NCBI GenBank assembly: GCA_019634405.1
Contig: JAHQVI010000093.1
Span: forward strand, 1-35,989
From: Hyphomicrobiales bacterium
GTDB lineage: Bacteria; Pseudomonadota; Alphaproteobacteria; Rhizobiales; Rhodomicrobiaceae
Direction of reading: 5' to 3'
Length of the DNA stretch: 35,989 nt
Both the position numbers and the translations under genes were made by a program. Under the pieces are notes generated by a model that saw only the letters and a list, made by a program, of their open reading frames with translations, was not told where the DNA came from and did no database searches. Every line of letters begins with the position of its first letter. Position 1 is the first letter of the stretch. Shown here in pieces: positions 1 to 9,546 of the stretch.

Positions 1-606
1 AAGAACGATCTCATCAACTGGCTCGCTCCGCCAAAACGCGGCCCCTACGCCCTTCTTGATGTCGCAGGCGGCACGGGCGACGTGTCCAGGCGTTTTCTCG
101 ATGCGACCGGACCTGAAGCAAGCGCCACGATCTGCGATATCAGCGCGGAAATGCTCGATGTCGGCCGCTCCCGGCTTGCCGCGAGTTTTGGCGACCGTAT
201 CAGCTTTGTCGAGGACAACGCCGAAGCGCTCCCCTTCCCTGACAAGAGTTTCGACGCCTATACGATCGCGTTCGGCATACGCAATGTCACGCATATCGAC
301 AAGGCCCTATCGGAAGCCCACCGCGTCCTGAAGCGCGGCGGGCGTTTCATCTGTCTCGAATTTTCCCATGTCACCAGCCCGATCATCGACAAGGTCTATG
401 ACGCCTTTTCGTTCAATGTCATTCCGCGCATCGGCGAACTGGTCACAAAGGATGCAGAATCCTATCGCTATCTCGTTGAGAGCATCCGGAAGTTCCCTGA
501 TCAGGACAGCTTTGCCGGGATGATCAGTGGCGCTGGTTTTGAGCGTGTGCAATATCGCAATCTCAGCAGCGGCATCGCCGCCTTGCATTCCGGCTGGCGC
601 ATCTAG
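1..606 (+). CDS. ubiE: UbiE C-methyltransferase (5' partial)
   Basis: This is the bifunctional SAM-dependent C-methyltransferase of ubiquinone (and where present menaquinone) synthesis, which methylates the benzoquinol ring. The frame is open from the first base and 201 residues remain; the N-terminus lies outside the window. The SAM-binding motif I ([13 protein letters not shown]) begins about residue 20 of the visible part. The family block [12 protein letters not shown] follows, then the post-motif [11 protein letters not shown]. The C-terminal end ([12 protein letters not shown]) is the usual UbiE terminus, so the 3' end is intact. ubiB follows 147 bases downstream on the same strand, the usual alphaproteobacterial order. 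Identification is firm from these motifs. Confidence 0.95.
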   Translation, partial: KNDLINWLAPPKRGPYALLDVAGGTGDVSRRFLDATGPEASATICDISAEMLDVGRSRLAASFGDRISFVEDNAEALPFPDKSFDAYTIAFGIRNVTHIDKALSEAHRVLKRGGRFICLEFSHVTSPIIDKVYDAFSFNVIPRIGELVTKDAESYRYLVESIRKFPDQDSFAGMISGAGFERVQYRNLSSGIAALHSGWRI

Positions 607-753
607 CTGTCACCTGTTCACACACGCATGGCGGCGTTCACTATGCACCTCCGATTCCACTTGGTCAGGAATAAGGGCAAATTCGCTGTGGCATATGGCG
701 CTTTTTGACAGATTCGGGCTCAATCTTAACGATTGGCTTGCTATAAGGCATCC

Positions 754-2322
754 ATGTTCAGCGCGTTGATCAATCTGTTCAGGCTTGCGCGGGCGGGCGT
801 CATGCTTGCCTGGCATGGCGTGCATTTTCTGCCCGATGGTCCGGAGACGCCTGCCCCTGCGCGTCTGCTCAGACGTCTGCTATCGCCGCTCAAGGCGCGC
901 AAGAGCCAGCCGGACCGCCTCTCCAACGCATTGGTAGCTCTTGGCCCCAGCTATATCAAGCTTGGCCAGTTCCTTGCGACAAGGCGCGACACGATAGGAG
1001 CCGAACTCGCCAACGACCTGGCCCAGCTCCAGGACCAGTTGCCGCCCTTTCCCATGGAAGAAGCGAAAAAGGCGATCCGTGAAGCGCTTGGCAAAAATGC
1101 GGATGACATCTTCATCCATCTGAGCGAACCGATCGCGGCGGCTTCAATAGCGCAGGTTCACAGGGCGCGCATCCGCGATACGGATGGAACGGAGCGCGAT
1201 GTCGCCGTCAAGATCCTGCGGCCCAATATTGAGAAACGATTCCGCCGCGATCTGGAAAGTTTCTATTTTGCCGCCCGCCTGATCGAGTTCGTTCACAAGC
1301 CGTCTCGCCGCCTGCGCCCCATCGCCGTTGTCGATACGCTGGCGGAGTGGACGCGTCTGGAAATGGACCTGCGCCTTGAAGCCGCCGCCATGTCCGAAAT
1401 GTCGGAAAACACCGAACGTGCTGGCGACCCGGCTTTCCGTATACCGAAAGTCGATTGGGAACACACCTCCGCACGCGTCATGACGGTGGAATGGGTGGAC
1501 GCCATTCCGATCGCCAACCTCACCGCAATCGAGCGCGCCGGGATCGACCGCGAGGCGCTGGGCAACCATGTCATTCGCTCATTCCTGCGTCACGCCATGC
1601 GCGACGGATTTTTCCATGCCGACATGCATCAGGGCAATCTGTTCGTGGATCCGGACGGCACGCTTGTTCCTGTCGATTTCGGGATAATGGGAAGACTTGG
1701 CCCGAAGGAGAAGCGCTTCCTTGCGGAGATCCTTTACGGCTTCATTATGCGCGACTATTTGCGCTCGGCCCGGATGCATCTGGAGGCTGGTTACGTTCCC
1801 CCGCATTACAGCGTCGAAGCCTTCGCGCAGGCATTACGCTCGATCGGCGAACCGATAAAAGATCGGACGGCTGATGATATTTCGATGGCAAAACTTTTAA
1901 GTCAGTTATTTGAAATTACAGAACTTTTTGACATGAAAACTCGACCAGAACTGCTTCTGTTGCAGAAAACAATGGTCGCGGTTGAGGGCGTTGCGCGCAT
2001 GCTCGATCCGAAGCTGAACATGTGGACCGCCGCCGAACCTGTCGTCAAAAGCTGGATGGAAGAACAGATCGGCCCGCGCGCCAGGCTGAACGAAGCCGTG
2101 GATGGCCTGACTGCGCTCGCGAGTCTCGTCAAAGATGCGCCCAAGCTCGCCGAACAGGCGCGCCGGATCAGCGCCGCGGTCGACGAAAATGAAAGCAATG
2201 CCGGATTGCAGCTTTACGCCGGCGCAAGCGGGCCGCATGATAGTCATGAGCGAGCGATCAGAAGCGCGCTCTGGGTCGGCGCGATAGCCCTTGCAGCCAT
2301 CGCGGTCAAATTGTGGGTGTGA
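754..2322 (+). CDS. ubiB: UbiB, ABC1/ADCK-type atypical kinase of ubiquinone biosynthesis
   Basis: UbiB belongs to the ABC1/ADCK protein-kinase-like family and is needed for ubiquinone synthesis, probably as an ATPase acting on lipid precursors at the inner membrane. The KxGQ signature (IKLGQF) sits near residue 69, the Ala-rich loop AAASIAQVHRAR follows, HADMHQGN (catalytic-loop equivalent) is near 288 and VDFG near 307. A single transmembrane helix ends the protein (SALWVGAIALAAIAVKLWV). Length is 522 residues, normal for the family. I chose ATG 754 because AAGG lies five bases upstream and the protein then starts MFSALINLFRLARAG; a TTG at 733 would add seven unlikely residues. In many relatives coaBC follows; here it does not. 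Confidence 0.95.
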   Translation: MFSALINLFRLARAGVMLAWHGVHFLPDGPETPAPARLLRRLLSPLKARKSQPDRLSNALVALGPSYIKLGQFLATRRDTIGAELANDLAQLQDQLPPFPMEEAKKAIREALGKNADDIFIHLSEPIAAASIAQVHRARIRDTDGTERDVAVKILRPNIEKRFRRDLESFYFAARLIEFVHKPSRRLRPIAVVDTLAEWTRLEMDLRLEAAAMSEMSENTERAGDPAFRIPKVDWEHTSARVMTVEWVDAIPIANLTAIERAGIDREALGNHVIRSFLRHAMRDGFFHADMHQGNLFVDPDGTLVPVDFGIMGRLGPKEKRFLAEILYGFIMRDYLRSARMHLEAGYVPPHYSVEAFAQALRSIGEPIKDRTADDISMAKLLSQLFEITELFDMKTRPELLLLQKTMVAVEGVARMLDPKLNMWTAAEPVVKSWMEEQIGPRARLNEAVDGLTALASLVKDAPKLAEQARRISAAVDENESNAGLQLYAGASGPHDSHERAIRSALWVGAIALAAIAVKLWV

Positions 2323-2658
2323 ACCTGGCGTGCTAGCCTTGCGTAGAAATCACTCACAAGCCTCTATTTTAATTGAAAATTTTTTGCTCAATTCGCCAAC
2401 GGATCATTTTTCTTAACCTTGTGGAAGCATCCGCAACCGCCGTTTCTCCAAGCCGCGCAAGGTTTTTCGCAACGGAAAGTGCATGCAACGCGCCCGGCAT
2501 TCGTTAAACGGAGCGCTAAAACTTCTCAACATTGCTGAAGCGATTGTTAAACATAATCGAAGATAAAGAGGCTGCTATTTAGCACTTCCGAGGTTTCATC
2601 CGTATTCGGCTGTCAGACCCGGACAATGACCAACAACGTAGAGAACGGGAACAGAATA
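2323..2658. other. AT-rich intergenic leader, no gene seen
   Basis: These 336 bases between ubiB and the H1-like gene are clearly more AT-rich than the flanks and hold no convincing reading frame. They presumably contain the ubiB 3' region and the promoter and long leader of the downstream gene. Several TTAA half sites occur (for example near 2414 and 2504), but no TTAA-N7-TTAA pair. I could not fix a -35/-10 pair with confidence. Confidence 0.5.
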
Positions 2659-3048
2659 ATGCAGTCTAAAACTTCCTCCGCGAAAAACTCGCACGAAATC
2701 AAAAACACGGCATTCGCGTTCGGCGTCTATGGCGCAAACTCCAAGCGCATAGCTGACGTCTCCGTCACTGACAAGGGCCTGGTCTGGAACAATGGCAAGA
2801 GCAGCAAAGACGTCGTCGTCAAATGGGAAGCGTTCGTTGAATTCATGCAGTCGCAGATCCCTGCCCCGGTAAAAAAGGCGGCTCCTTCAAAAGCCAGGTC
2901 AGCCGCTCCCAAAGCCAAGGCTCCGGCCGCGGCCAGCAAGACGAAGAAAGCCGCCAAATCCACTACAAATAGCGTAAAGCGCGCCGTTACCAAGAAAACG
3001 CCGGCCAAGGCCGCAGCAGTCAAAGCTTCAGGAAATACCGTACACTGA
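2659..3048 (+). CDS. Small H1-like, Lys/Ala-rich basic protein
   Basis: I do not recognise a named family. From ATG 2659 the product is 129 residues: a mixed-composition N-terminal part of about 65 residues (including FAFGVYGANSKR and VVVKWEAFVEFM), then a tail of about 65 residues made almost only of Lys, Ala, Pro, Ser and Thr (repeated KKAA, KAPA and KTPAKAAA blocks). Such tails are typical of bacterial histone H1-like and other nucleoid proteins, so DNA or RNA binding is a reasonable inference, not shown. An upstream ATG at 2626 is in frame, but ACGGGAA about eight bases before 2659 supports the shorter start. A strong hairpin follows at 3117-3158. It stands alone, with an AT-rich leader of over 300 bases. 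Confidence 0.75.
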   Translation: MQSKTSSAKNSHEIKNTAFAFGVYGANSKRIADVSVTDKGLVWNNGKSSKDVVVKWEAFVEFMQSQIPAPVKKAAPSKARSAAPKAKAPAAASKTKKAAKSTTNSVKRAVTKKTPAKAAAVKASGNTVH

Positions 3049-3116
3049 TTTTATTCATAGTACAGAGTTCAAGGGAGTATTTGCGTGTGTTACCACTTTC
3101 AAAAAAGGTGGACGGA

Positions 3117-3158
3117 TTAGAGCGGCGGCTTTTGCATGGACGGGAAGCGCCGCTCTAA
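3117..3158. terminator. Bidirectional hairpin terminator
   Basis: An inverted repeat pairs TTAGAGCGGCG(G)CTT (3117-3131) with AAGCGCCGCTCTAA (3145-3158): 14 pairs with one bulged G and a 13-base loop. It lies between the ends of two convergent units, the H1-like gene (stop at 3048) and the methionine operon (stop at 3218), so it could end transcription from both sides. There is no long T run on either side, which lowers confidence in intrinsic termination. Confidence 0.6.
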
Positions 3159-3217
3159 CTTATTGTATGGCAGTCGGAATTATCTGAAACCTTGCGTTCC
3201 CTGCCTTACGCGCTCTG

Positions 3218-4285
3218 CTAGGCGTGTACGAACGGTTCAAGCCCTGACAGCCGCATCTTCCGCTCAACTTTGGCTAGCTTGCGCGGCGAATATTTCGACA
3301 TCTGCGTGTGAAGCGCGGTGATATGCTCCGGCGTCGAGCCACAGCAACCGCCTACGAGATTGACCAGCCCGTCCTTCGCCCAGCTCTCCATCTTTCCAGC
3401 CATCTGCCCGGGCGTCTCGTCATACTCACCCATCTCGTTGGGCAAGCCCGCATTCGGATAAGCCGAGACATAACACTCGGCAAGCGCTGCGATTTCCGCG
3501 ACGGCAGGGCGAAGATGCTCCGCCCCGAACGAGCAGTTCAGACCGATCGAGAATGGCCGCAAATGGCGCATCGAATACCAGAACGCCTCCGGCGTCTGAC
3601 CGGACAGATTACGGCCGGACATGTCGGTAATCGTTCCCGATATCATTAACGGCAGCGAGCGGCCCATCGCTTCATAGGTTTCCAGAACCGCATAGCCGGC
3701 GGCCTTGGCGTTCAGCGTATCGAAAATCGTCTCGATCATGATCGCATCGGCGCCGCCATCCATGAGCCCGCGCGTCTGCTCGCTATAGGCCTTCACCAGC
3801 TCCTCGAACGTCACATTGCGGAAACCGGGATTATTGACATCCGGCGAGAGCGACGCCGTGCGGTTGGTCGGCCCGATGGCGCCAGCGACGAAGCGCGGGC
3901 GATCGGGCGTTTGCGCTGTGACCTTATCCGCAGCCTCGCGCGCGAGCTGTGCGCCAACCAGATTGATCTCGTAGCTGAGGTCCTCCATGCCGTAATCGGC
4001 CATCGAAATGAACTGCGCATTGAAGGTGTTCGTCTCAATGATGTCGGAGCCGGCTTCGAGATAGGCTACGTGGATATCGCGAATGATATCCGGCTGGGTC
4101 AAAACCAGAAGGTCGTTATTGCCCTTCAGATCCGATTGCCAGTCGGCAAAACGCTCACCGCGATATTCGGCTTCGCCCAGCTTGTGACGCTGAATCATCG
4201 TTCCCATTGCGCCATCGAGGAACAGGATGCGTTCGTTGGCGGCAGCCGTCAGGGCTTGCAAGGGATCGAGTCCTGTTGTCGTCAT
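3218..4285 (-). CDS. metH: Homocysteine S-methyltransferase module of split methionine synthase
   Basis: This 355-residue protein matches only the N-terminal homocysteine-binding (zinc) module of cobalamin-dependent methionine synthase MetH. The start [12 protein letters not shown], the block IETNTFNAQ, the zinc ligand C251 (GLNCSFG) and the pair C314-C315 ([11 protein letters not shown]) are all present. The pterin-binding, B12-binding and activation domains are absent, so a separate second polypeptide must supply them. Many Alphaproteobacteria carry metH split in this way, but the second half usually lies directly downstream; here the next gene downstream is an unrelated convergent one. It is third in the leftward operon after the ArsR-methyltransferase regulator and metF, with a 39-base gap behind metF. 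It transfers a methyl group from methyl-cobalamin to homocysteine in the cytosol. Confidence 0.92.
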   Translation of the reverse strand: MTTTGLDPLQALTAAANERILFLDGAMGTMIQRHKLGEAEYRGERFADWQSDLKGNNDLLVLTQPDIIRDIHVAYLEAGSDIIETNTFNAQFISMADYGMEDLSYEINLVGAQLAREAADKVTAQTPDRPRFVAGAIGPTNRTASLSPDVNNPGFRNVTFEELVKAYSEQTRGLMDGGADAIMIETIFDTLNAKAAGYAVLETYEAMGRSLPLMISGTITDMSGRNLSGQTPEAFWYSMRHLRPFSIGLNCSFGAEHLRPAVAEIAALAECYVSAYPNAGLPNEMGEYDETPGQMAGKMESWAKDGLVNLVGGCCGSTPEHITALHTQMSKYSPRKLAKVERKMRLSGLEPFVHA

Positions 4286-4324
4286 CGGCGTGTCTTTCTG
4301 TGTACGGCCATTAAAGGCGCAGTC

Positions 4325-5248
4325 TCAGGCGGCTTGCGGTTCACGATCCTCAGCATACGGAGAAATGCCTAAACATCGGCACATAGCGAAAACCAGATTC
4401 GCCCGATTCAGCGTGTAGAAATGAAAATCGTCGATGCCCTGCTCCGCCAGCCCCATGACCTGCTCCGCGGCGACAACGGCTGCGAGGAGGTGCGACGTCT
4501 CGGTATCATTTTCGAGTCCGTCGAAACGCTCGGCGATGGCCGCCGGGATGGTTGCGCCGCACTGCTTTGCGAAACGCGCGACCTGAGGAAAACTGTGGAT
4601 CGGGATGATGCCCGGCACAATCGGCGCGCTGACGCCAGCGGCGCGAACGCGGTCGACAAAGCGGAAGTAATGATCATTGTCGAAGAAGAACTGTGTGATC
4701 GCGCGCGTGGCGCCAGTGTCGATCTTGGCTTTCAGATTGTCGATATCCGCTTCGACCGAAACAGAATCAGGATGCTTTTCCGGATAGGCCGCAACCGAGA
4801 TTTCGAAATCGCCGATCTCGCGGATACCGGCTGTAAGATCGCATGCATTCCGATAACCGTCCGGATGCGGAACGTAAGGCGTACCTGCGCCTTCCTGCGC
4901 ATCGCCGCGCAGGGCAACGATATGACGAACGCCTGCATCTCGATAGGAGCGAATAACCGTATTGACCTCATCGCGGCTTGCCGCAACGCAGGTCAGATGG
5001 GCAGCAGGCAAGAGATCTGTTTCATTTACGATGCGCGCAACCGTTGCGTGTGTGCGCTCGCGCGTCGACCCGCCCGCGCCATAAGTAACCGAAACGAAGC
5101 TCGGCTGAAGCGGCGCAAGCTTTTCGATCGCGCTCCAAAGGTTGTTTTCCATCTTTGCGGTTTTGGGCGGGAAAAACTCGAAGGAAATCTTGATATCCCT
5201 GTCCCCCGACCCAGTTGCCCGGCCGGTCTGCCCCGCAATTCCCGTCAT
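4325..5248 (-). CDS. metF: Methylenetetrahydrofolate reductase
   Basis: MetF reduces 5,10-methylene-THF to 5-methyl-THF with a flavin cofactor, supplying the methyl group used by methionine synthase. At 307 residues it has normal length. Family signatures are the catalytic Glu in SFEFFPPKT (E24), VSVTYGAGGSTRERT, VALRGDAQ, the flavin-region block AAYPEKHPDS, and ITQFFFDNDHYFRFV. The ATG at 5248 has a strong GGAGGGG ribosome site that overlaps the end of the preceding regulator gene, whose stop is only three bases away, so the two are probably translationally coupled. Co-location with the metH half and an S-adenosyl-metabolite-type ArsR regulator fits a methionine-cycle operon. Confidence 0.96.
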   Translation of the reverse strand: MTGIAGQTGRATGSGDRDIKISFEFFPPKTAKMENNLWSAIEKLAPLQPSFVSVTYGAGGSTRERTHATVARIVNETDLLPAAHLTCVAASRDEVNTVIRSYRDAGVRHIVALRGDAQEGAGTPYVPHPDGYRNACDLTAGIREIGDFEISVAAYPEKHPDSVSVEADIDNLKAKIDTGATRAITQFFFDNDHYFRFVDRVRAAGVSAPIVPGIIPIHSFPQVARFAKQCGATIPAAIAERFDGLENDTETSHLLAAVVAAEQVMGLAEQGIDDFHFYTLNRANLVFAMCRCLGISPYAEDREPQAA

Positions 5249-5251
5249 ATT

Positions 5252-6280
5252 TCACCCCTCCGCCGCAAGTTCTTCATTGTCTTCGTTCCCAGCATGATCA
5301 TCCGTGTTCTGCACGAGCTGGAGCGCTTTCACGCCCAGCCAGAGCGAAACTGTCAGCTTTCCGTCACTTTCAAACGGAGGACGGATCGCCTGATAGTGCG
5401 TACAACGCATTCCATTCTGACGCATCCACACCTCAACCGTCTCCTGTTCAAAACCGAGCCGCCTATGTGCATAGTTCTCGCGCATTTCTTCAAGATCGTG
5501 AGCCGCGAAATCTGCGATCAGCAAACGTCCCGATGGTTTCAGGAGCCGCGCAGCCTCGGCAATGGCGGCAGCCGGATCATCCAGAAAATGCAGCACCTGA
5601 TGGATCACAACCGCATCTGCATTGCCGTCTTGAATTCCCAGATTCGCAATGTCGCCAAGCCGGACCTGAGCATTGCCGACGCCGCCGGCATCGAGGCGCG
5701 CCCGCGCATGGGCCAGCATTTCGCGATTAATGTCGTAGCCCGTAAGCGTCTCGGCACTCTCCGCAAACAGTTCCAGAATGCGTCCAGTCCCGGTCCCAAG
5801 ATCGACAAGATACTGGAAAGGCCCTTTCCCCATCGCGGAGAGCATAGCTGCTTCGACCGCTTCCTCCGGGGCGTGGAACGAGCGTATCTTATCCCAAGCA
5901 TCCGCATGGATTTCGAAATAAGCCTGAGCAGCGCGTGTCTTTTCCTCACGCAAGGCGTCGGCGCGGGCCAGATCGCGGGCAAATTGCGTGTCGCATTTAT
6001 CCAGCGCGTCAAGCAGCGGCGCAAAAAGCCGTGCATTCGGACTGCGATCCGACAGGCGATAGTAAACCGCGCTTCCTTCCTGAAATCTTACAATCAACCC
6101 CGCATCCGCCAGAAGTTTGAGATGACGACTGAGGCGCGGCTGGCTTTGCCCAAGGATCTGCGTGAGATCTTTGACATTATATTCGGCCTGGGCGAGCAGA
6201 AGCAGCAAGCGTAGCCGTGTCGGCTCGCCCGCAGCTCGAAGGATATCCACCAAGATCGCTGAAGGGACAGCGAGTGTCAT
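5252..6280 (-). CDS. ArsR-family regulator fused to SAM-dependent methyltransferase
   Basis: An N-terminal winged-helix ArsR domain (about residues 1-80, recognition helix around QSQPRLSRHL at 46-55) is fused to a class I SAM methyltransferase domain (motif I LVDLGTGTGR near 158-167, then GYDINREML and a late DAVVIHQVLHFL block). This fusion leads metF-metH operons in many Alphaproteobacteria and is thought to sense S-adenosyl-homocysteine or -methionine through the methyltransferase fold; that role is family knowledge plus inference. I prefer ATG 6280 (342 residues): AGAGG lies seven bases before it, whereas ATG 6298 sits inside the operator palindrome at 6297-6316 and has poor ribosome-site context. 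The gene is first in its operon and probably controls itself. Confidence 0.88.
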   Translation of the reverse strand: MTLAVPSAILVDILRAAGEPTRLRLLLLLAQAEYNVKDLTQILGQSQPRLSRHLKLLADAGLIVRFQEGSAVYYRLSDRSPNARLFAPLLDALDKCDTQFARDLARADALREEKTRAAQAYFEIHADAWDKIRSFHAPEEAVEAAMLSAMGKGPFQYLVDLGTGTGRILELFAESAETLTGYDINREMLAHARARLDAGGVGNAQVRLGDIANLGIQDGNADAVVIHQVLHFLDDPAAAIAEAARLLKPSGRLLIADFAAHDLEEMRENYAHRRLGFEQETVEVWMRQNGMRCTHYQAIRPPFESDGKLTVSLWLGVKALQLVQNTDDHAGNEDNEELAAEG

Positions 6281-6296
6281 GCGCTGCCTCTTGTCC

Positions 6297-6316
6297 ATAT
6301 AAACATATCTTTATAT
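6297..6316. promoter_or_regulatory. Candidate ArsR/SahR-type operator palindrome
   Basis: ATATAAACATATCTTTATAT is an imperfect 20-base inverted repeat (ATATAAA at each end; only positions 8 and 13 break symmetry). It lies 16 bases upstream of the chosen start of the ArsR-methyltransferase gene, where an autoregulator would be expected to bind. AT-rich palindromes of this size and shape are known operators of ArsR-type methionine-cycle regulators such as SahR. Assignment to this protein is inferred from position. Confidence 0.7.
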
Positions 6317-6365
6317 CCTTTTGAAAATGACAAAAGTCAAGCATGGATCAACGCAATTCACCGAG

Positions 6366-6381
6366 TTAACGCTCGGTTAAC
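6366..6381 (+). promoter_or_regulatory. CtrA-type binding site upstream of ccrM
   Basis: TTAACGCTCGGTTAAC is an exact match to the CtrA full-site pattern TTAA-N7-TTAAC. It lies about 124 bases upstream of the ccrM ATG, in the divergent region between ccrM and the methionine regulator. ccrM is a classic direct CtrA target in Caulobacter and rhizobia, so both position and pattern agree. The same bases also form a small hairpin (ACCGAG/CTCGGT, 6360-6377), which could be coincidence. I saw no GANTC site between here and the gene. Confidence 0.75.
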
Positions 6382-6483
6382 CAATCTTCCATAATTCTAA
6401 ATGACAGCCTTGAGTTGTAGGATTTGAGAGCGGCCCGGCTATCACGGGCGCTGCAAAGCCGCTATGAATAGATGTTCAAGTAG

Positions 6484-7614
<1,131 letters not shown>

Positions 7615-7620
7615 AGTCAG

Positions 7621-7690
7621 GGCAGCATTTCAGAGGAGATATGCTGCCAATAGTCCGTATCGCCTGATAGGTATCACTGCCAATCAGGCG
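7621..7690. terminator. Two tandem hairpins between convergent genes
   Basis: Directly after the ccrM stop, GGCAGCAT (7621-7628) pairs with ATGCTGCC (7641-7648). A second stem pairs CGCCTGAT (7661-7668) with ATCAGGCG (7683-7690) and is followed by ATTGCTTTTA. The second stem overlaps the stop codon of the convergent zinc-ribbon gene. Placement suits a two-way terminator; T runs are short, so efficiency is uncertain. Confidence 0.55.
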
Positions 7691-7959
7691 ATTGCTTTTA
7701 CCGATTCCGGCTCCGTTTCGTCAGCATGGCCGCACGTATTGCGCGCGCGGCGCATATTCACGGCGCTGAAGGCGCCGCAATTGGAGCAAACGAGATATCG
7801 CTCAAGCCCCTTGGCCGGTCCCCAGCCATATTCCACGTCACGTACTTTCAAAGCTGGTACGCCGCAATCGGGACAATCGACCTTTTCAGCGGAATTCACC
7901 GCCAGCCTTTGAGCCGCCCCGATCCATTCAGCGAGGTTTTTGCTTCCTACCGCGCTCAT
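7684..7959 (-). CDS. Small zinc-ribbon protein of unknown function
   Basis: The 91-residue product has two CxxC pairs, C29-P-D-C32 and C58-S-N-C61, separated by 25 residues; this spacing fits a zinc ribbon. The region between them (VRDVEYGWGPAKGLERYLVC) looks like a structured beta-ribbon. There is no signal peptide or membrane segment. The start is well supported: a full AGGAGG lies just before ATG 7959. I do not recognise the family, and zinc binding is the only role I can infer. It lies between ccrM (convergent) and rnpB (divergent) and seems to be a single-gene unit. Confidence 0.8.
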   Translation of the reverse strand: MSAVGSKNLAEWIGAAQRLAVNSAEKVDCPDCGVPALKVRDVEYGWGPAKGLERYLVCSNCGAFSAVNMRRARNTCGHADETEPESVKAIA

Positions 7960-8224
7960 TTAGACCTCCTTTCCTGTAGTCATCTCATGTTTGATGTCTG
8001 CACATCAAATCACATCAGTTGCAGTTTCAATATCATACTCGCATAAGTAGGCTATTAACATCAGAAAATTACTAACGACCATCGTAAAAGCTGAAGAATC
8101 CTTCCTTTTTTGACGATAACACTCAACACTGCTTTTATCTGTGATAATTTTACACTCTAATGGTAAAACTACGTATACAATATATTTTTGGTAAACATGA
8201 ACTGATTCGCATTTAATCATGTAC
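7960..8224. other. AT-rich intergenic region, no gene seen
   Basis: Between the zinc-ribbon gene and the rnpB promoter there are about 265 bases of AT-rich sequence. They must hold the leftward promoter of the zinc-ribbon gene. An open frame on the minus strand here starts inside rnpB and has no ribosome site or recognisable product, so I do not call it. Confidence 0.5.
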
Positions 8225-8253
8225 TTGACCTGCGGGCTCATGATTGCCTTATT
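8225..8253 (+). promoter_or_regulatory. Predicted promoter of rnpB
   Basis: TTGACC (8225-8230), a 17-base spacer and CTTATT (8248-8253) form a plausible housekeeping-sigma promoter. The -10 element ends seven bases before the expected 5' end of the RNase P RNA at 8261, which is the right distance for transcription start. Confidence 0.6.
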
Positions 8254-8260
8254 AGCAAAA

Positions 8261-8643
<383 letters not shown>

Positions 8644-8655
8644 TTTTTCCGACAA

Positions 8656-9546
8656 CTAAGGCGCAGGCGCGATATTTATAGTGATTTCATCCTCATACAG
8701 ACCTGCGCGTTTTGCGACGACATCGCCGATACGAAATTCAATCGCGAAGGATTGCCCCCCAATCCCGCCGCGCTCATAAGGACCTCCCTTGAATGGCAGC
8801 TTTAACCGGCTTCCATTCAGATCGAGATCATATTCAACCCGCCAATGCTGATAGGGTGGCTCCAGCGCCAGCGCCCCGCCATGAAGCGAAGTTATCTCAA
8901 GCAGAAAGCTGCGATTGGCGCGCGCTTCGATCACGACGCGGCGGCTCATGCCTTCGGCAAGTTCGCCGAAATCGACCGTCTTGCTCAGTCCCGCGCCCGC
9001 AATATTAACGCCGAGATGATCATCCACGCTGCATAGAAGCGGCAACTGGACCGTGCGCAGAGCAGCTGCAGCAGCTCCCTCATCGTCAGTAGGCGTCAAT
9101 ACCAGATCAATGCTGGTCCGAAACTGGCCTGGCGAGAGAAATTGCCCTTCCGGCAGGCTGTAGATCAACTCCAGCCTTTGCGCTTCCGCCGGGTTCAGCA
9201 TGCGGCTGATAATCTGGCCCTGTGTCCCGGGCGCAGAATCGCTATCAGCCAACACAGTCCCGTCAGCAGCCGCAATCCCAAAACCGAATGCGTGGCTGGC
9301 CGAGATCGCCTTGAACTGAACCCGGTATTGGCAGGCCTGGCTGCCAGTATTTTCGATTGTAACCGCGAATGCTCTCCGCTGCGCAACCGGATGGAACGGA
9401 TTATAATTTGCAATAGCCTCGTCGATGGCGGCAATACGCCCGAGACACGTCTGCGCAGCCGCCATGTTGGTGCCGCTGGCAAGTCCGTATAAAAGCATGG
9501 CTACCAATGCAATGAATTGGCGTTTCAAGAAAGACGGCGGTGTCAT
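8656..9546 (-). CDS. Exported terminal subunit of chaperone-usher pilus (SCPU-like)
   Basis: The 296-residue protein starts with a signal peptide (FLKRQFIALVAMLLYGLASG, then AAAQT). The rest is beta-rich with a repeated two-half pattern. Each half resembles spore-coat-U-like or archaic-pilus subunit domains, for example the GQFRTSIDLVLTP end of the first half and GLYEDEITINI at the C-terminus. Its place as the last gene after the usher suggests a tip adhesin or capping subunit; this is inference from gene order. Its ATG at 9546 overlaps the usher stop by four bases (ATGA), so the two are translationally coupled. The gene ends only 12 bases from the 3' end of rnpB, which runs towards it. Confidence 0.72.
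   Translation of the reverse strand: MTPPSFLKRQFIALVAMLLYGLASGTNMAAAQTCLGRIAAIDEAIANYNPFHPVAQRRAFAVTIENTGSQACQYRVQFKAISASHAFGFGIAAADGTVLADSDSAPGTQGQIISRMLNPAEAQRLELIYSLPEGQFLSPGQFRTSIDLVLTPTDDEGAAAAALRTVQLPLLCSVDDHLGVNIAGAGLSKTVDFGELAEGMSRRVVIEARANRSFLLEITSLHGGALALEPPYQHWRVEYDLDLNGSRLKLPFKGGPYERGGIGGQSFAIEFRIGDVVAKRAGLYEDEITINIAPAP

Noticed and set aside
652-715. Two GATTC (GANTC) sites ahead of ubiB as CcrM-controlled promoter elements
   Set aside because: The pentamer is expected by chance about every 256 bases or so; two sites give no evidence of regulation.
4421-6214. Long plus-strand open frame (597 codons) opposite metF and the ArsR-methyltransferase gene
   Set aside because: It is antisense to two genes with clear family motifs; composition is Arg/Cys-rich and shows no domain, so it is a shadow frame.
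6360-6377. Small hairpin ACCGAG/CTCGGT as a riboswitch or attenuator
   Set aside because: It coincides with the CtrA-type site and is too simple; none of the SAM-riboswitch core features were recognised nearby.
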